Below are positions 1-11,372 of a stretch of DNA of 64,000 nt, piece after piece. A program made the position numbers and the translations under genes. Every line of letters begins with the position of its first letter. The stretch's first letter is position 1. The notes under the pieces were generated by a model, which saw only the letters and a program-made list of their open reading frames with translations, did no database searches and was not told the origin of the DNA. The stretch is taken from assembly GCA_024704765.1 (NCBI GenBank), contig JAKMXF010000325.1, forward strand, positions 97,290 through 161,289, in the 5' to 3' direction. The stretch is from Oopsacas minuta (Eukaryota; Porifera; Hexactinellida; Lyssacinosida; Leucopsacidae).

Positions 1-1
1 A

Positions 2-409
2 TTTGCTATGATCCGTGGTGGACACATCGATCTAACCATGTTAGGTGCAATGCAAGTCTCTGAGACGGGAGACCTTGCTAACTGGATGATACCTGGACAA
101 ATGGTAAAAGGAATGGGTGGAGCAATGGATTTAGTCTCATCCGATCGTACTAGAGTTGTTGTGACGATGGAACATAACACAAAGAATGGAGAACATAAAA
201 TACTGAAGGAATGCGCCCTGCCATTGACTGGAAGAGGTGTAGTTGATTGTATCATTACTGAAAAATGTGTATTCCAGGTTGATAAAAATGGACTAACCTT
301 AACTGAAATATCTGAAGAATATTCTGTTGAAGACATTAGACAAGCTACTGGTGCTAATTTTAAAGTTGATCAGAATCTGAAGACTATGGATATCTCTTAT
401 ACCAATTAG
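2..409 (+). CDS. OXCT1: Succinyl-CoA:3-ketoacid CoA transferase, C-terminal part (last exon, cut by window start)
   Basis: The open frame begins upstream of the window (codons from base 2 read F-A-M-I-R-G-G-H) and ends at TAG 407-409, giving about 135 residues. It matches the end of the beta half of mitochondrial succinyl-CoA:3-oxoacid CoA transferase: the block [17 protein letters not shown], then [10 protein letters not shown] and [10 protein letters not shown], are conserved landmarks of the family. The enzyme moves CoA from succinyl-CoA to acetoacetate in the mitochondrial matrix, the committing step of ketone-body use. The catalytic glutamate and the alpha half lie outside the window. 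No frameshift or stop is seen. I take this as the terminal exon of a functional gene; the internal methionine at base 8 is not a start. Confidence 0.93.
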   Translation, partial: FAMIRGGHIDLTMLGAMQVSETGDLANWMIPGQMVKGMGGAMDLVSSDRTRVVVTMEHNTKNGEHKILKECALPLTGRGVVDCIITEKCVFQVDKNGLTLTEISEEYSVEDIRQATGANFKVDQNLKTMDISYTN

Positions 410-467
410 GTTATTTACGTCAGTGTTCGATTTGTCATAAATATATTACTAACTATAGTCGGAACAG

Positions 468-1020
468 TTTAGTGCTGCTCCTATAGGGAGATGCACTAAT
501 GACATGGACGATGTGTAACGTCCGTCCCTCCGAGCGGCTGTGTGAAATCTAGCTGTCCAATTAACATGAAAATTGGTATACATATACATTTTGGGTCGGA
601 GATTACACTTCCGGTATGAATTTTTCTAACTTGAATATTTCACACCATTTTGGTGATCAATCATGTGTTCACACCTTTCTATGTAAAAATTCAAATTCAT
701 TCTAGAGATTAGGTTTCAACATATTGTCAAGGCAATTGGGTACGTAGATTCCGTTTTTAGATTTTCAGAGTCTTAAAGTTACAAATACACAGTTTTATCA
801 TATGATTAATCATATTTTCACACCTTTTGCTAATATTTCAAAATGATGCTAGAGATTTTGTTTCAACTGCTAGTCAGGGGTAATCGAGTATCTAGATTTC
901 AAATTTCACATTTTAAGCTCTATAGCTACATGATTTATCATATGATTAATCATGTATGAATTCTGAAACTAATTGAACATTTCAAAAAATTACACAATTA
1001 CTGCACCCCGGAATTTCTGC
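468..1020 (+). repeat. Dispersed repeat family A, copy 1
   Basis: Starts with TAGTGCTGCTCCTATAGGGA and continues through a block with AATTAACATGAAAATTGG, GGGTCGGAGAT and CACACC. The same ordered blocks recur near 2568 and 6300 (same strand) and in reverse near 21661. Internal pieces such as TTTCAACTGCTAGTCAGGGG also recur. No coding potential or tRNA-like promoter was recognised. The copy ends less than 100 bases before the TCTP start codon. Confidence 0.75.
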
Positions 1021-1102
1021 CATTTATTTTGGTCCCAAGGGTGACCGTAATTCCTAGGCTTTGATATTTTAATGTATGTTACCTTAGCCTTTATTTACCA
1101 TC

Positions 1103-1612
1103 ATGTTTATATACAAGGATATCGTATCTGGAGATGAAATGTTCACTAATTCGTATCCAACGAAATTTTTGGATGATGCTTTAATCGAGATCGAGGGTAA
1201 GCCGCTTACAGTAAGCTCCGCAATCGATGACAGTCTAATAGGAGGTAATGCTAGCGCCGAAGGAGGAGCTGAAGCCTTACTGGATTCATCTAAAACTGGG
1301 ATAGACTTCGTCATAGCTTCGAATCTACAAATACTAGCTATGACCAAACCAGACTTCAAAGTATATATCAAAGCTTATATGGTCAAAATAATCGAACGTC
1401 TGAAAGCAAATGCTCCTGATCGTATTCCTATTTTTAAGACAGCTGCTAATAATTTCATTACAAAGGTTTTAGCATCATTCAATGAATGGGAGTTCTATGT
1501 GGGTTCTTCTATCAACCCAGAAGGAAGCGTTGGATTCTTAAACTACCGAGAGGATCAAGTGACCCCATACATGGTGTTCTTTCAAGATGGTTTTAAATCT
1601 GAGAAACAGTAG
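1103..1612 (+). CDS. TPT1: Translationally controlled tumor protein (TCTP)
   Basis: A 169-residue single-exon ORF, the usual TCTP length (about 170). The N-terminus MFIYKDIVSGDEMF matches the family start (M-x-I-Y-x-D-x-x-S-x-D-E-M-F), and the segment IGGNASAEGGAEAL fits the TCTP-1 signature. The C-terminal part has the second conserved block with a W-E-F-Y segment. TCTP is an abundant cytosolic protein with a Mss4-like fold, involved in growth control, calcium and tubulin binding and anti-apoptotic roles; translation of its mRNA is typically controlled through a 5' oligopyrimidine tract. ATG 1103 is chosen because the protein then begins exactly where the family does. Intact, and probably active. 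A copy of repeat A lies immediately upstream. Confidence 0.95.
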   Translation: MFIYKDIVSGDEMFTNSYPTKFLDDALIEIEGKPLTVSSAIDDSLIGGNASAEGGAEALLDSSKTGIDFVIASNLQILAMTKPDFKVYIKAYMVKIIERLKANAPDRIPIFKTAANNFITKVLASFNEWEFYVGSSINPEGSVGFLNYREDQVTPYMVFFQDGFKSEKQ

Positions 1613-2567
1613 TAGGATTTGTATTTAATTAGGTCATATACTTTGTCTAGATTAGTCTAATAGTAGGAACAAATTTACCAAAGGGTCAGTGTTGTTAATA
1701 CTGGATCGATTGAACTATATATTCGGGTAATTTCATTAATTGGCGTACCAAGGGGGCTGAGGGCTGAGGGCTGAGGGAATCAATCCGCCCAAGGTGCCAC
1801 GCACAAAGTGGTTGACAACCTAGAATAAGACAAATACCCTGCAAACTATTCAACCACTGCTAAAATCGACCGCATACGCGAGCAAGCGAAGCGTGCTAGT
1901 ACCGTATAAATATTTAGCATTTTTAATCAATTTCATTATTTACATGACTAATAAATATGTTTCGCGTCAAGTAGGAATATTCCTAATTGGCGCAGTCAAA
2001 TATTTTTCAATCGAGATATTTTCCCTTGGGGGTTAATGTCAGACATACCGTTAGGGAGTTGTTTGAATGTTTGGCTTTCTCAGGGTAGTCGGTTGGTGTA
2101 TTTTGAAGCGATATTAGCAGGGGCAGAATGATTTTATCGAATTAGTTAATAATATGTGTTTACGGTTGTATTTGTGCATTACTTCACTTTTTTGGATTGA
2201 GATGAAGATTTCTCCTTTGATTAGTGTCAGAGATGCCATTAGAGAATGATTCGATTATTATCATTGTCGAAATATGTTGTAAATTTACCCGTTACTATTT
2301 CACAATGCATTCAGGGCCCTAGGGGCAAAATTATTGGTACGGCGAGGTACATTATATTGGTGTGGCATTCATCACATCTGACCATTAATAATAATAGAAA
2401 TTCTGAATTATTGGTGCTGCGTGCACCGCATCGGCTCCTACGACCCTGTATTAAATTCCTAATTTGGGCTTAGCCTAGTAGCGACAACTCTACCAAGCGC
2501 TGAACAAATACTTTATGTATTTTTCATTTTTTACCAAATTGTTCATACCATTATTAATGAATAATTT
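1613..2567. other. Gene-free stretch with short and satellite-like repeats
   Basis: Contains a short GGGCTGA tandem at about 1754-1777, a GC-rich imperfect palindrome at 1878-1900 (see repeat entry) and two diverged copies of a unit of roughly 187 bp (starting near 2034 with TAATGTCAGACATACCGTTA and near 2221 with TTAGTGTCAGAGATGCCATT). Related unit sequence occurs again around 27.9-28.1 kb and 31.3-31.6 kb. The 75-codon ORF at 2246-2473 lies in repeat sequence and is not a gene. Confidence 0.5.
1878..1900. repeat. Recurrent GC-rich imperfect palindrome
   Basis: GCGAGCAAGCGAAGCGTGCT followed by AGT. Near-identical motifs stand at 19856-19880, 36930-36952, 38276-38298 (inverse) and 52603-52627, in otherwise AT-rich DNA. 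Three of them end in GCTAGT, like the hairpin-plus-CTAG-T 3' ends of Helitrons; this is a suggestion only. Confidence 0.45.
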
Positions 2568-3450
2568 TTAGTGCAGCTCCTATAGAGAGATGACCGAATA
2601 GCATTCGCGATGTACGATGTCCGTCCATCTGCGCTGCCGTACGAAATCTAGCAGTCCAATTAACATGAAAATTGGCATATTTATACATTTTGGGTCGGAG
2701 ATTTGCACCTCGGGTATGAATTTTTCTAAGTGAATATTTCACACCTTTTTGCACATATTTCAAATTGAAGCTAGAAATTTTGTTTCTAAAGTTAGACAGC
2801 GTGTATTTGTAAGATAATATTCTGAATTTTATCATAGGATTTGAGAGGCGAATCTGCAATTGGTCGACTTTTGTAAAAGAGGAATGAAGTTTGATTGGAT
2901 TATAGCTGAGAAATGTTGCGAATGGACGGATCTGTGGATGTAGTTCACTACCTGATGGGACGGGAGTTTTATTGGGACTAGTTATGAACTGAACCAGGGA
3001 CGAGGAAGCGTGATTTCTACTACATTTTAGTAATCAATCAACAGTGTAGGGTCTATTGAGAAATCCACCAAATGTCAAAATGAATAGTCGACCGATTGCA
3101 AACCATAAAATAGTCGACCAATTGCAAGCGCCTCATTTGAGGATAGAACACGAAGTATATTAGGGGACGAATAATATTGGATATCCTGAAATATTTATCA
3201 AATCCAGGAGCCCAAATTTAGCCGGGCCCGGTGCATTGTGGTATTTATACGGTGGGTCAGGGGGTCGTGCCCTCCTGAAAAGAACAACAATACATAACCC
3301 TGAGCCACACTACCAGTCCGTTGGCTGTGAAGGATGGCCATGGTCTCTATAAATTCCTCATATATGGAATCCTCTAGAAAGTATCATTGGCAGATGGTAA
3401 GAGTGTAAGTCGGCCTTCTATTTTTAGCTTATTACCATGGTTGACTTATT
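2568..3450 (+). repeat. Dispersed repeat family A, copy 2 (longer copy)
   Basis: Opens with TTTAGTGCAGCTCCTATAGA like copy 1. Further downstream it carries a block around 3160-3310 (GGATATCCTGAAATATTTAT, then GAGCCCAAATT, GCCGGGCCCGG) that is matched in the same order in the reverse copy at 20.9-21.1 kb. The conserved order in two places shows that family A is a longer unit than the conserved 5' block alone. Boundaries on the right are approximate. Confidence 0.6.
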
Positions 3451-3825
3451 CATCTTGTGTATAATTGAGTCATACACAGTTGCGTAACAATAGGCGGTTC
3501 ATTGAACCAGGGCCCCGATGTCTAGAGGCGCCCCAAACTTTCATTCAATTTTGGTATACGCAGAATTTCTGATAAACTTCAATCCTATTTAATTAATTAA
3601 TTATAATTATCACAAGGACGGTAGAACAATTTATTCTTCTCGACTTTTCGCCTTAGCCTGTACGATTCTATGTGTGATGTTACCTGAGTACATTAATTTG
3701 CTTTCGCCCGGCCTATAACAATTATGTTATTTGAAATAATTTTTCATATTTCTCTTCAGAATATAAGAAAGAATGAAGAGAAAATATGTTTCTTGTAATG
3801 CAAAAATGGCGGAAATGCAAACAAG

Positions 3826-4579
3826 CAGTGGCGTATTGAAGGGGGGGATTTGGGTGTTTAGACCCCCCCTCATAACTGGTTTCCAAAATGGATATGTTGT
3901 TATTTATAATTCGATTTTCCTTAATAAGCGCAAAGCTTTCGAATTCTTATTTACAGAATACTATCCAATTTTCACAATTATTTTTCAACGAGTTTTCCAG
4001 ATGATATCTCAGAAGACTCCAGATCACTAATATATTAGCAGAGTAAATTTGTATTCACTAAATAGTATAAATAGAATGTAACAAAATTATCATGTTATCT
4101 AAACATAAACATCTATACAACTTTGGTACAACTGCACAACATTAAACTCCTCCTACTATGTGACAAGAATAGCTGTACTTTGATATTTGAGCCTATAAGA
4201 TTCAAAAATTTTCTGGGACCTTGCCCCCCAGACCCGTACCTTACCGTCACTCGCTCCAGAGCACTCCCCTCACGATGATCTGGATACGCGACTGAACAAG
4301 AATAGATATGATCGCAAAACGTTCCTATATTATGTTTTGATTCCAACTAAGTACTAGAATAATATACGTATATGTATACGATTTTCGGCTTAATGGCTTT
4401 GTGACAAGTGTAGGGATCCATGCATCTGAAAACCATTCTTACAAGTGAAAAGATGGGTTCTGAATTTGGGTAAAACATAGAACAGCTCCGAAACTCATGA
4501 AAATGTGAAATGTAGTTTGAACTGATGGGATCTCGCCCATAATTTTGAACAGGGGCCCCCAAACCTTAGTTACACCACT
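3826..4579. mobile_element. Possible eroded hAT-like element
   Basis: Left end CAGTGGCGTATTGAAGGGGG and right end CTTAGTTACACCACTG (inverted: CAGTGGTGTAACTAAGG) resemble the CAGTGGCGTA-type termini of hAT elements. The flanking 8-mers do not match each other, so the two ends may belong to different insertions. Small ORFs inside (3773-4030 plus, 4113-4562 minus) show no family resemblance. Confidence 0.3.
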
Positions 4580-4794
4580 GGTCATACAATATTGAATATA
4601 TATTTATTCATATCATTAACACTGAGTAAATGACGCCTAGGCTTGTTTTGCTGATAATCCTGGTACGTGGACGCGGAATATGACCCAAAACCAAAGTCGG
4701 AATTTGGCCCAAACTGAAGTAAGAATTTGACCAAAATATTAGCTTGGGAGAGCATGTTTTATAATGATTAATTAATTCAGTTTAATAAACCGTT

Positions 4795-5400
4795 TTGTAT
4801 TCTAGATGGATTTATAGAAATTCGGACGTGATAGTACAGTTTTTATTGCATTATTAGAAACCCTTTACCATTGGGAGGGGATTAGGGATTTAGTTCACTT
4901 CCTTATTGGTCTGTGAGTCTTCATTTGTATTCGTTATTCAGTGACGTAGCACTGCTTCAAAAAGTGGTCCGGCTAGAAATAGAAACATACCTTGGTTGTA
5001 TGGTCCAATGAATGTACAGTTAAAACATTGGGGAGGTAATTCATGAAGTAATTAATGCTACTCGGGAAAATGGATATATGAAACGAGTAACAAGGTTAGA
5101 AAACTATTTCCATACTTTGGATACAATAGTGCCAAGTAATAATTCATCAAAATAAGAAGTGTCATGGTCCGGCTAAAATCCAGACCAGCAAACTCTGCCC
5201 AAAAAGGTCCGGCTTTGGTCGGACATACTCCTACGCCCATGTTATTAAGCTTCCTAGGGCGGGGATGTGGACTGAATGCTAATTTTGTGTTTGGATGGAC
5301 TTTGGTTGGATTAATTATTAGAAAACCGTTTGCAAATTCCTACTCCCAATTTTATTTTGGGTCAAATTCCAAATTCATAAATCTTAGGTAAAATTCCAAC
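4795..5400 (+). repeat. Dispersed repeat family C, copy 1
   Basis: The segment with CCATTGGGAGGGGATT and GGATTTAGTTCACT (about 4800-4930), and the segment at 5255-5325 (GGATGTGGACTGAATGCTAA), both appear in inverse orientation at 20.28-20.51 kb, where they are adjacent. The roughly 300 bp between them here, with repeated GGTCCGGCT motifs, is absent there and may be an insertion. Confidence 0.55.
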
Positions 5401-6299
5401 ATTTTTTGGGTCTAATTCCTGCGTCTCCCTGGTACATATTATTTATATAAGGAACCCAAATATCAATTCAGAGTGAAGGCTCTACTGGTAAGGTAACAAA
5501 GTACATCAGGGAATACTTAATATATTTGAGTTCCCGAGAATGCAAGTTAAATTAATCACATTTTGGAAAACTAACAATCTTATTGCATATTGGAACTTCC
5601 TAGCTTCCTAGGGTCTCCTGCTGGTCAGCGATTCCAACTCTTAGGTTTTACTTTGCCGACTGTACTTTTAGTATTAGCCTCACTATTGATCTCAGTGCTT
5701 TTTGGGTTTTTGAGTTTTTCCGTCTGTGCTCTACAGCCCACACCCTACTAGATTAATAGCTGAAATTTGTCAAAAGGTTCGTTATGATCTGAATATTTGC
5801 ACCCAGCTTTATTTTTATCAGACACAATCTGCCACTTTGGGCCACTGTAAATACTAAGAGCAAACTCGGAGTAGTATCCTACAGTATAGGATGGTACTAA
5901 TATAAATTATATAATCATAGTACACACTGAGTTGATTGTGAAACAATAATTATCGACACATTGGACACACTTTGGGTGACGTCATTAACACAGAAAATTT
6001 GAAAGGTGAATAACTCAATAACGATACATAGTAGATAGTGCAATGCTTACAATAGCCGAGGTGTAGTAGATGTTAAAATGGACACATTGGCCGTCTTAAT
6101 GACGACGTTACCATATTGGAGGTGATGATGACAATGTAAAATTTTCAAATTTGAGATTTCGAAATGGGATTTCACCCTAAGACCATTCTATCATTCCTAT
6201 GATACATTTCTATCTTCAGATGCCTCAGTTTTCTTGTATGTATAATATATTGTTTGCTGGCGTCATATACATAACACATTTTGGGATAACTTGGGATTT
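5401..6299. other. Gene-free stretch, nothing recognised
   Basis: AT-rich sequence with stops in all frames. No ORF, tRNA or element end recognised. Confidence 0.4.
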
Positions 6300-6835
6300 T
6301 TAATGCAGCGCCTATAGGGAGACGGCCTGATGGCATGGACGATGTGCGAATCTAGCAGTTTAATTAACAGGAAATTTGGTGTGTATATATATATAAACAT
6401 TCGGGGTCGGAGATTTGCATCTTGGGTATGAATTTTTTAAAGTGAATATTTCACACATTTTTGGTAATAATCATATTTCACACCTTACTATGAAAAATAC
6501 AAAAGCATGCTTGAGATTAGGTTTCAACATGTTGTAGGGGTAATTGGGTGTGTAGAGTCCGATTTTAAGAATTTCATAGGCGAAAGTAACTAATTCACAG
6601 ATCTATCATATGAATAATCATATTTTCATACCCTTTTGAAATGTTTCAAAATTATGCTAGAGATTTCGTTTTAACTGCTAGTCAGGGGTAACCGAGTATA
6701 TAGATTTCAAATTTCACATTTTAAATCTATATCTACATAATTTATCATATGATTAATTATATTTAATATGAATAATCATAACACAAACAAAATAATCCTG
6801 AGCTGCACTCACAGTCTGTCTGCTGGACATTTTGT
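6300..6835 (+). repeat. Dispersed repeat family A, copy 3
   Basis: Starts TAATGCAGCGCCTATAGGGA and keeps the order of copy 1 blocks: AATTAACAGGAAATTTGG, GGGGTCGGAGATTTGC, then the TAGTCAGGGGTAACCGAGTA block. The end near 6800-6835 (CCTGAGCTGCACTCACAGTC) resembles copy 2 near 3300. Confidence 0.7.
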
Positions 6836-7213
6836 ATACCAACTTGGATTTTTCCTTAGAAACACCATCCTGAACTAACGAATCCATTACATTAACTAAA
6901 TATGTTCAAATCGCAATCCTCCAATTTATTTAAGCGTAATGAAATTCATCAAATTAAGTTGGCCATGAGTACATTGAATCCAAACTTCCGTTTCAATTTC
7001 TCATTGCAAATATATTGCACTTTCAATATAACGTAAATATATCACGGATTTCTTATTAGAGATGTTTATAAATGTAATTTAGTCACTAAATTGTTTCATT
7101 CACAAGAACAGATAGAGGGCCCGGGACCAATTGTAGCAACAGGGCCTGTGATTCCTCTAACGGGCCTTGCCTACTAATCTAAGTACGTCCTACATGAAAA
7201 TTCTTCCTATCTA

Positions 7214-7729
7214 CTGGGTGGTCCAAGAAAACCAGAACCCTAAAATTTAGCTCTGAATGTATATTATATTTAGGAGGAATAAACAAAACTTTATAGTTAT
7301 AGAGGTGAAATGGCGTACAAGACGAATACAAGCCATTATTATCCTAGGTTGAAAGTCTACACGAATTAGAGCTGATGCTCGGGATTACCACCACAATGAT
7401 TAGGAAGAAATAGTACATTCTTCAGAACTATTTCTCCCTTAATGACTTGCATGGACTTACTATTTAGATTATTGACAGTCCTCTCAGTCTGAAATTTCTT
7501 AACCCAACCCTGAATCCTCGATTTACAGGGCGCATTTTGACATCGAATCTATGTAACAATACTTGTGTAATTCCCCTGAAGGACCACATTTCACAATCTC
7601 TGACCGCACGAAACCTCTACAGAATATTCTATTACTTCGTCTTTGGATTATCTAACATATATTTAAATGTTTGACTAATGGTTTCAAGGTAGCCTGAAAT
7701 GTGGAAGGGTCCCTTATTGGCCCACCCTG
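7214..7729. mobile_element. Eroded or non-autonomous mariner/Tc1-type element
   Basis: Left end CTGGGTGGTCCAAGAAAACC and the inverse of the right end, CAGGGTGGGCCAATAAGGGA, form imperfect terminal inverted repeats, each flanked by TA, the target duplication of Tc1/mariner elements. Length 516 bp. The interior has no intact frame, so it is a deletion derivative or fully decayed. Confidence 0.55.
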
Positions 7730-8179
7730 TATATATTGTAAGAATTGGGAATCCGTTTTAGAAAGTAAGTACCCGAGTTCTACTGTGTATAATATATATG
7801 TATTTATATAAGGCTGGTGACTAATTTCGAAACATGTTCAAAGATTTCTTGAAAAATTGCTGTAAATGAGAATTTTAGTATTCTTTGTTCTTTCACTAGA
7901 ATCAATATTCTATAAATTCAGTGTCGCACAAACGGTAAGACCTGTTCAAACATATAGGCCTGGCCTAAACATATTCCTATGAATCATTACAATAACACTG
8001 ACGGCTATCAAACTGCCTCCGTCGCCTTTGATACTATTTGTAATATTTGGAATTATTATTTTCCATGTTGTATATACGATTATACAACAAGAAATTCGAG
8101 TACTCTATCTTATTAATCCCAATTGTTATCTGTTAGTTTGTCCGTTGTCAAGGAAATGATTTATGGTATGCAACTTTGA
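7730..8179. other. Gene-free stretch, nothing recognised
   Basis: AT-rich; no ORF or repeat boundary recognised. Confidence 0.4.
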
Positions 8180-8795
8180 AATTGTCGCATAACTATGTAT
8201 TTATCGTGTTTATCAAGAAAGTAAATAGAATTCAATAAAACTTCACTAAATATATCGAACCTGCTGAATCCGATTTTCACACTTTTGGATTAATCATATG
8301 TAAATTTACTGTTGTTTTATGAAAGTAAAGTAAACAAATTCTCCAAATATCAAAATACACGTACAGGCTTGCTCTTAACAGCTACACAGGGGTAACTAAT
8401 TGTTTACTTTATATACATAAAAACAACAATAGATTTGCATATGAGAAACTTGAAAATGCGAAATTCGGATTCAGCTTACTTTGTACCCCATTGTAGCCGT
8501 TAAGAGCAAGTCTCTACTTATATTTTGATATTTCAACTATTTGTATACTTTATTTTCATAAAAATATCACATAAATTCGTGATTAATTCAAAAGTGTGAA
8601 TATCAGATTCAGCATATTCGATATTTAGTCAAATTTTATTCAATTCTAGTTACTTTCTTGGTGAACACAATAAATGTATATCTACATCTAAGAATCGAGG
8701 AATTCGAACTCAAATTAGAATACCATAAATCCTTTGCCTGAAAGCGGACAAGCAGACAAACAAATAACAGTTGCAATTTAATAATGTAAATTTTT
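8180..8795. repeat. Repeat family B-related inverted repeat unit
   Basis: The segment near 8205-8370 (TTTATCAAGAAAGTAAATAG, GCTGAATCCGATTTTCACAC) is mirrored near 8500-8690 (TTCAGCATATTCGA, AGTTACTTTCTTGGTGAACA). It shares the TAAGAGCAAG and GGACAAGCAGACAAACAAAT blocks with the B copies at 10.8, 34.4 and 49.6 kb. No coding frame. Confidence 0.55.
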
Positions 8796-9249
8796 AAACG
8801 AGTGTGAAGTTAGCAGACTATTCGACTAGGGTCACTTCAGTTACTAATTAGACTCACTTATACTTAGTAGATTTAAATGAAATTAGTATGATTGGAAATA
8901 GGAGAGTTGAATATCTTAAGCGATATTTTACTTTTAGTTACTCTTTTGGCTAGAATTTTTAGGGTGACGACTCCCTTGAATATTCTCACCTAAAATTTAG
9001 AATTCGATTCTGAAATTCTCTATGCACACCTTGGTGATATGGACGTTCATGAAAATAAATTCATTAAAAAATATTAACGACTCGCGGAGCTAGAGGAATT
9101 CAAATTTTAAGTCGGGGAGTGAGAGTGGTAGGGGATTAATCATATTCTACATAAAGTAGAGTCAGTTCAAAAACTCGTGTTTCTTACGCTAAATCCGACT
9201 GAATTTAATTATTTTTATGCTAATTAATATTTGAGATATAGACGTTAAT

Positions 9250-9882
9250 AACAATATCGATAATTTCGTGAAACACTAAAAATTATCACCAGTAACGGCC
9301 TGTAAAAATGGATAAATTCTCAGGTTTTTGTATATTACGAATTCTAACTTTGAGATCAATTCTGCAAGTTATTTCTCACCAGAACCCTTTCAAAATTTAT
9401 AGATCCCTTCTTTCGTATTCTATAATTCTATTTCCTTAAAAAACAAGGGTCGCTACTTGTTAGTACTTTTTCTATGTTTTTCTCAATTTACCTCAATTGC
9501 TCCACAATAATCATTGCACTTGTAATTACCGCTGTACAACACTTGCTTAGATCATTAGTATGTATAGGAAGTCAGATTGCATACTTGTTATAGTTTCCAT
9601 TGTAACTTGTTTCAACAAATAACTAAATTTAGAGACTTCTTTGTATAGTTAATTCATTAAATATATATTTCTACAGACTCCCTGTAGTTTTAAGGAAATT
9701 GAATAATTATATAATACAAAAGAAGGTATCTATAAATTTTGTAGGGGTTCTGATGAGAAATAACAAGAATTGATCTCAAAATTAGATTTCGTAATTCACA
9801 AAAACCTGAGAATTTATCCATTTTTACAGGTCGTTACTGGTGATAATTTTTAGTGTTTCGCGAAAAATATCGATATAGTTAT
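9250..9882. repeat. Long inverted repeat (fold-back type)
   Basis: Arms of about 200 bp: left about 9250-9450, right about 9680-9882. The segment GTAAAAATGGATAAATTCTC (left) is the reverse complement of sequence near 9815-9835, and the outer parts with ATCGATA and GTGTTTCGCG also pair. The central part of about 230 bp is non-coding. It looks like a fold-back element or a MITE pair; no target duplication was established. Confidence 0.6.
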
Positions 9883-10833
9883 AAACATAAAAAAGGTTGT
9901 CGAGAGATACCCAATAGAATTTAATTATTGTGGAATTCTATCATCGAAATAGGTCTATTGTAGGTGTTCACCACAAGTGAACCCCTAGATTACATGTGTC
10001 TGATTTCCCTAAGATTGAAATATTGGAAATTTGGAGCAATGGCTGTTGATTTATTAATATTTTAATATTTGTGTCAGAAGCGACACAAATGACACATAAC
10101 TAGATAGTCGGAACATCTCTGGGAAAATTTCTCAGAATTGTTTCAAGTATTATTGGCATAATTAAAATTAGCTGCATTCCTAGAAATACAGTAGCTATTT
10201 TATCATTAGTACTCTTAAATGTGAGTGCAAAAAAAGCGACATTCAAACATAAAATATCCAGCAAAATAACGAAAACTAATATTATAAGTCAATTTCCCTA
10301 TAATATTACAACAATCGGTATACTTTTTGCGAAAAATAAAGTAAATCAAGAAATAAAGAGAATTTACATTTATTTAATAAGATAGTTTAGCCATCCGTCA
10401 AAATGTTAAATACGCTATCTCTTTCAAAATTAGCTGGAATACACCGCTCCCCTTTGATAAAGTATTAAGTAATAACGGAAGACCAATTTGACCAAATATT
10501 GAATTTGAATGGTTGAAATGTCTTAGGAGCTAGTTAGTAACCGATTGAAGACATTACTATCATATCACTAGAATTACTCTATTTACTTGAATTTTGCTTA
10601 TCGTAATTAAATACATTATACTCCGATTAATCGAGTCACATCGGGACCTGTTGGCCCGATTAACTGGAATAAATTAACAATCTGTATGGTTCTGTTTCTG
10701 GCCAAGTGACCCGATTAACCGGTTGCTCTTAAGCGGAGTCTACTGTTTATAATAATTAAGCTCTTTATTTATTTATGAGCCAGATATTGTCTGAAAACAT
10801 TTTTAAAATTTTTCAAATATAATTTCAATTAAA
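9883..10833. other. Gene-free stretch with a possible Tigger/pogo-like remnant
   Basis: Around 10617-10745 the left TATACTCCGATTAATCGAG and the inverse of the right end CAGTAGACTCCGCTTAAGAG form weak terminal repeats of the kind seen in pogo/Tigger MITEs. The rest is AT-rich with no recognisable content. Confidence 0.3.
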
Positions 10834-11372
10834 CGAGCTTTTGGCTCTTCGCTTCGCGATGAACTCGCGCATTGCGCCTCGAGGCATTCAACGGACAAAC
10901 AAACAGACAAACAACTATTGAGATTTAATAATATTGATGTTGTTTACAATATTCAGACTCAGCATACTCGAGTATGCCAGTATAGTCGTTGAAAGTATGA
11001 TTCTACAACATTATTCAAATTTGTTTACTTTATGTACCTAAAAGTAAACAAATATTCACAATATGTTGTTTACAATACCATATTCGGACTCGCCTTACTC
11101 GATTACCCCAGTACAGTAGTTGAAAGAATGATTCTACCTCAATTTTGAAATTTGTTTACTTTATATTCATAAAAACAACAATAAATTTACATATGATTAA
11201 TCCAAAAGTATGAAAATCGGATTCAGCATGTTCGATGTATTTGATGAAGTTTATTGAATTCTATTCAATTCATTGATAAACACGATATATACGTAGTTAT
11301 GCGACCATTTCAAAATTGCATACCGTAAATCCTTTCCTTGACAACGGACAAACAAACGACAATTGAGATTTA
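10834..11372 (+). repeat. Dispersed repeat family B, copy 1
   Basis: Begins GAGCTTTTGGCTCTTCGCTT, contains the CGGACAAACAAACAGACAAA block and the junction GCCAGTATAGTCGTTGAAAG (10976-10995), and ends with a second GGACAAACAAACGACAATTG block. Nearly the same sequence occurs at 49598-50306, and an interrupted copy at 34366-36418. This copy keeps the empty target site that is occupied by a Tc1 element in the 34-kb copy. Confidence 0.8.

Noticed and set aside
1084-1371. 95-codon minus-strand ORF over TCTP
   Set aside because: Antisense shadow of TCTP.
5058-5391. Overlapping ORFs on both strands (60 and 75 codons)
   Set aside because: They fall in repeat family C, and both strands being open is a composition effect.
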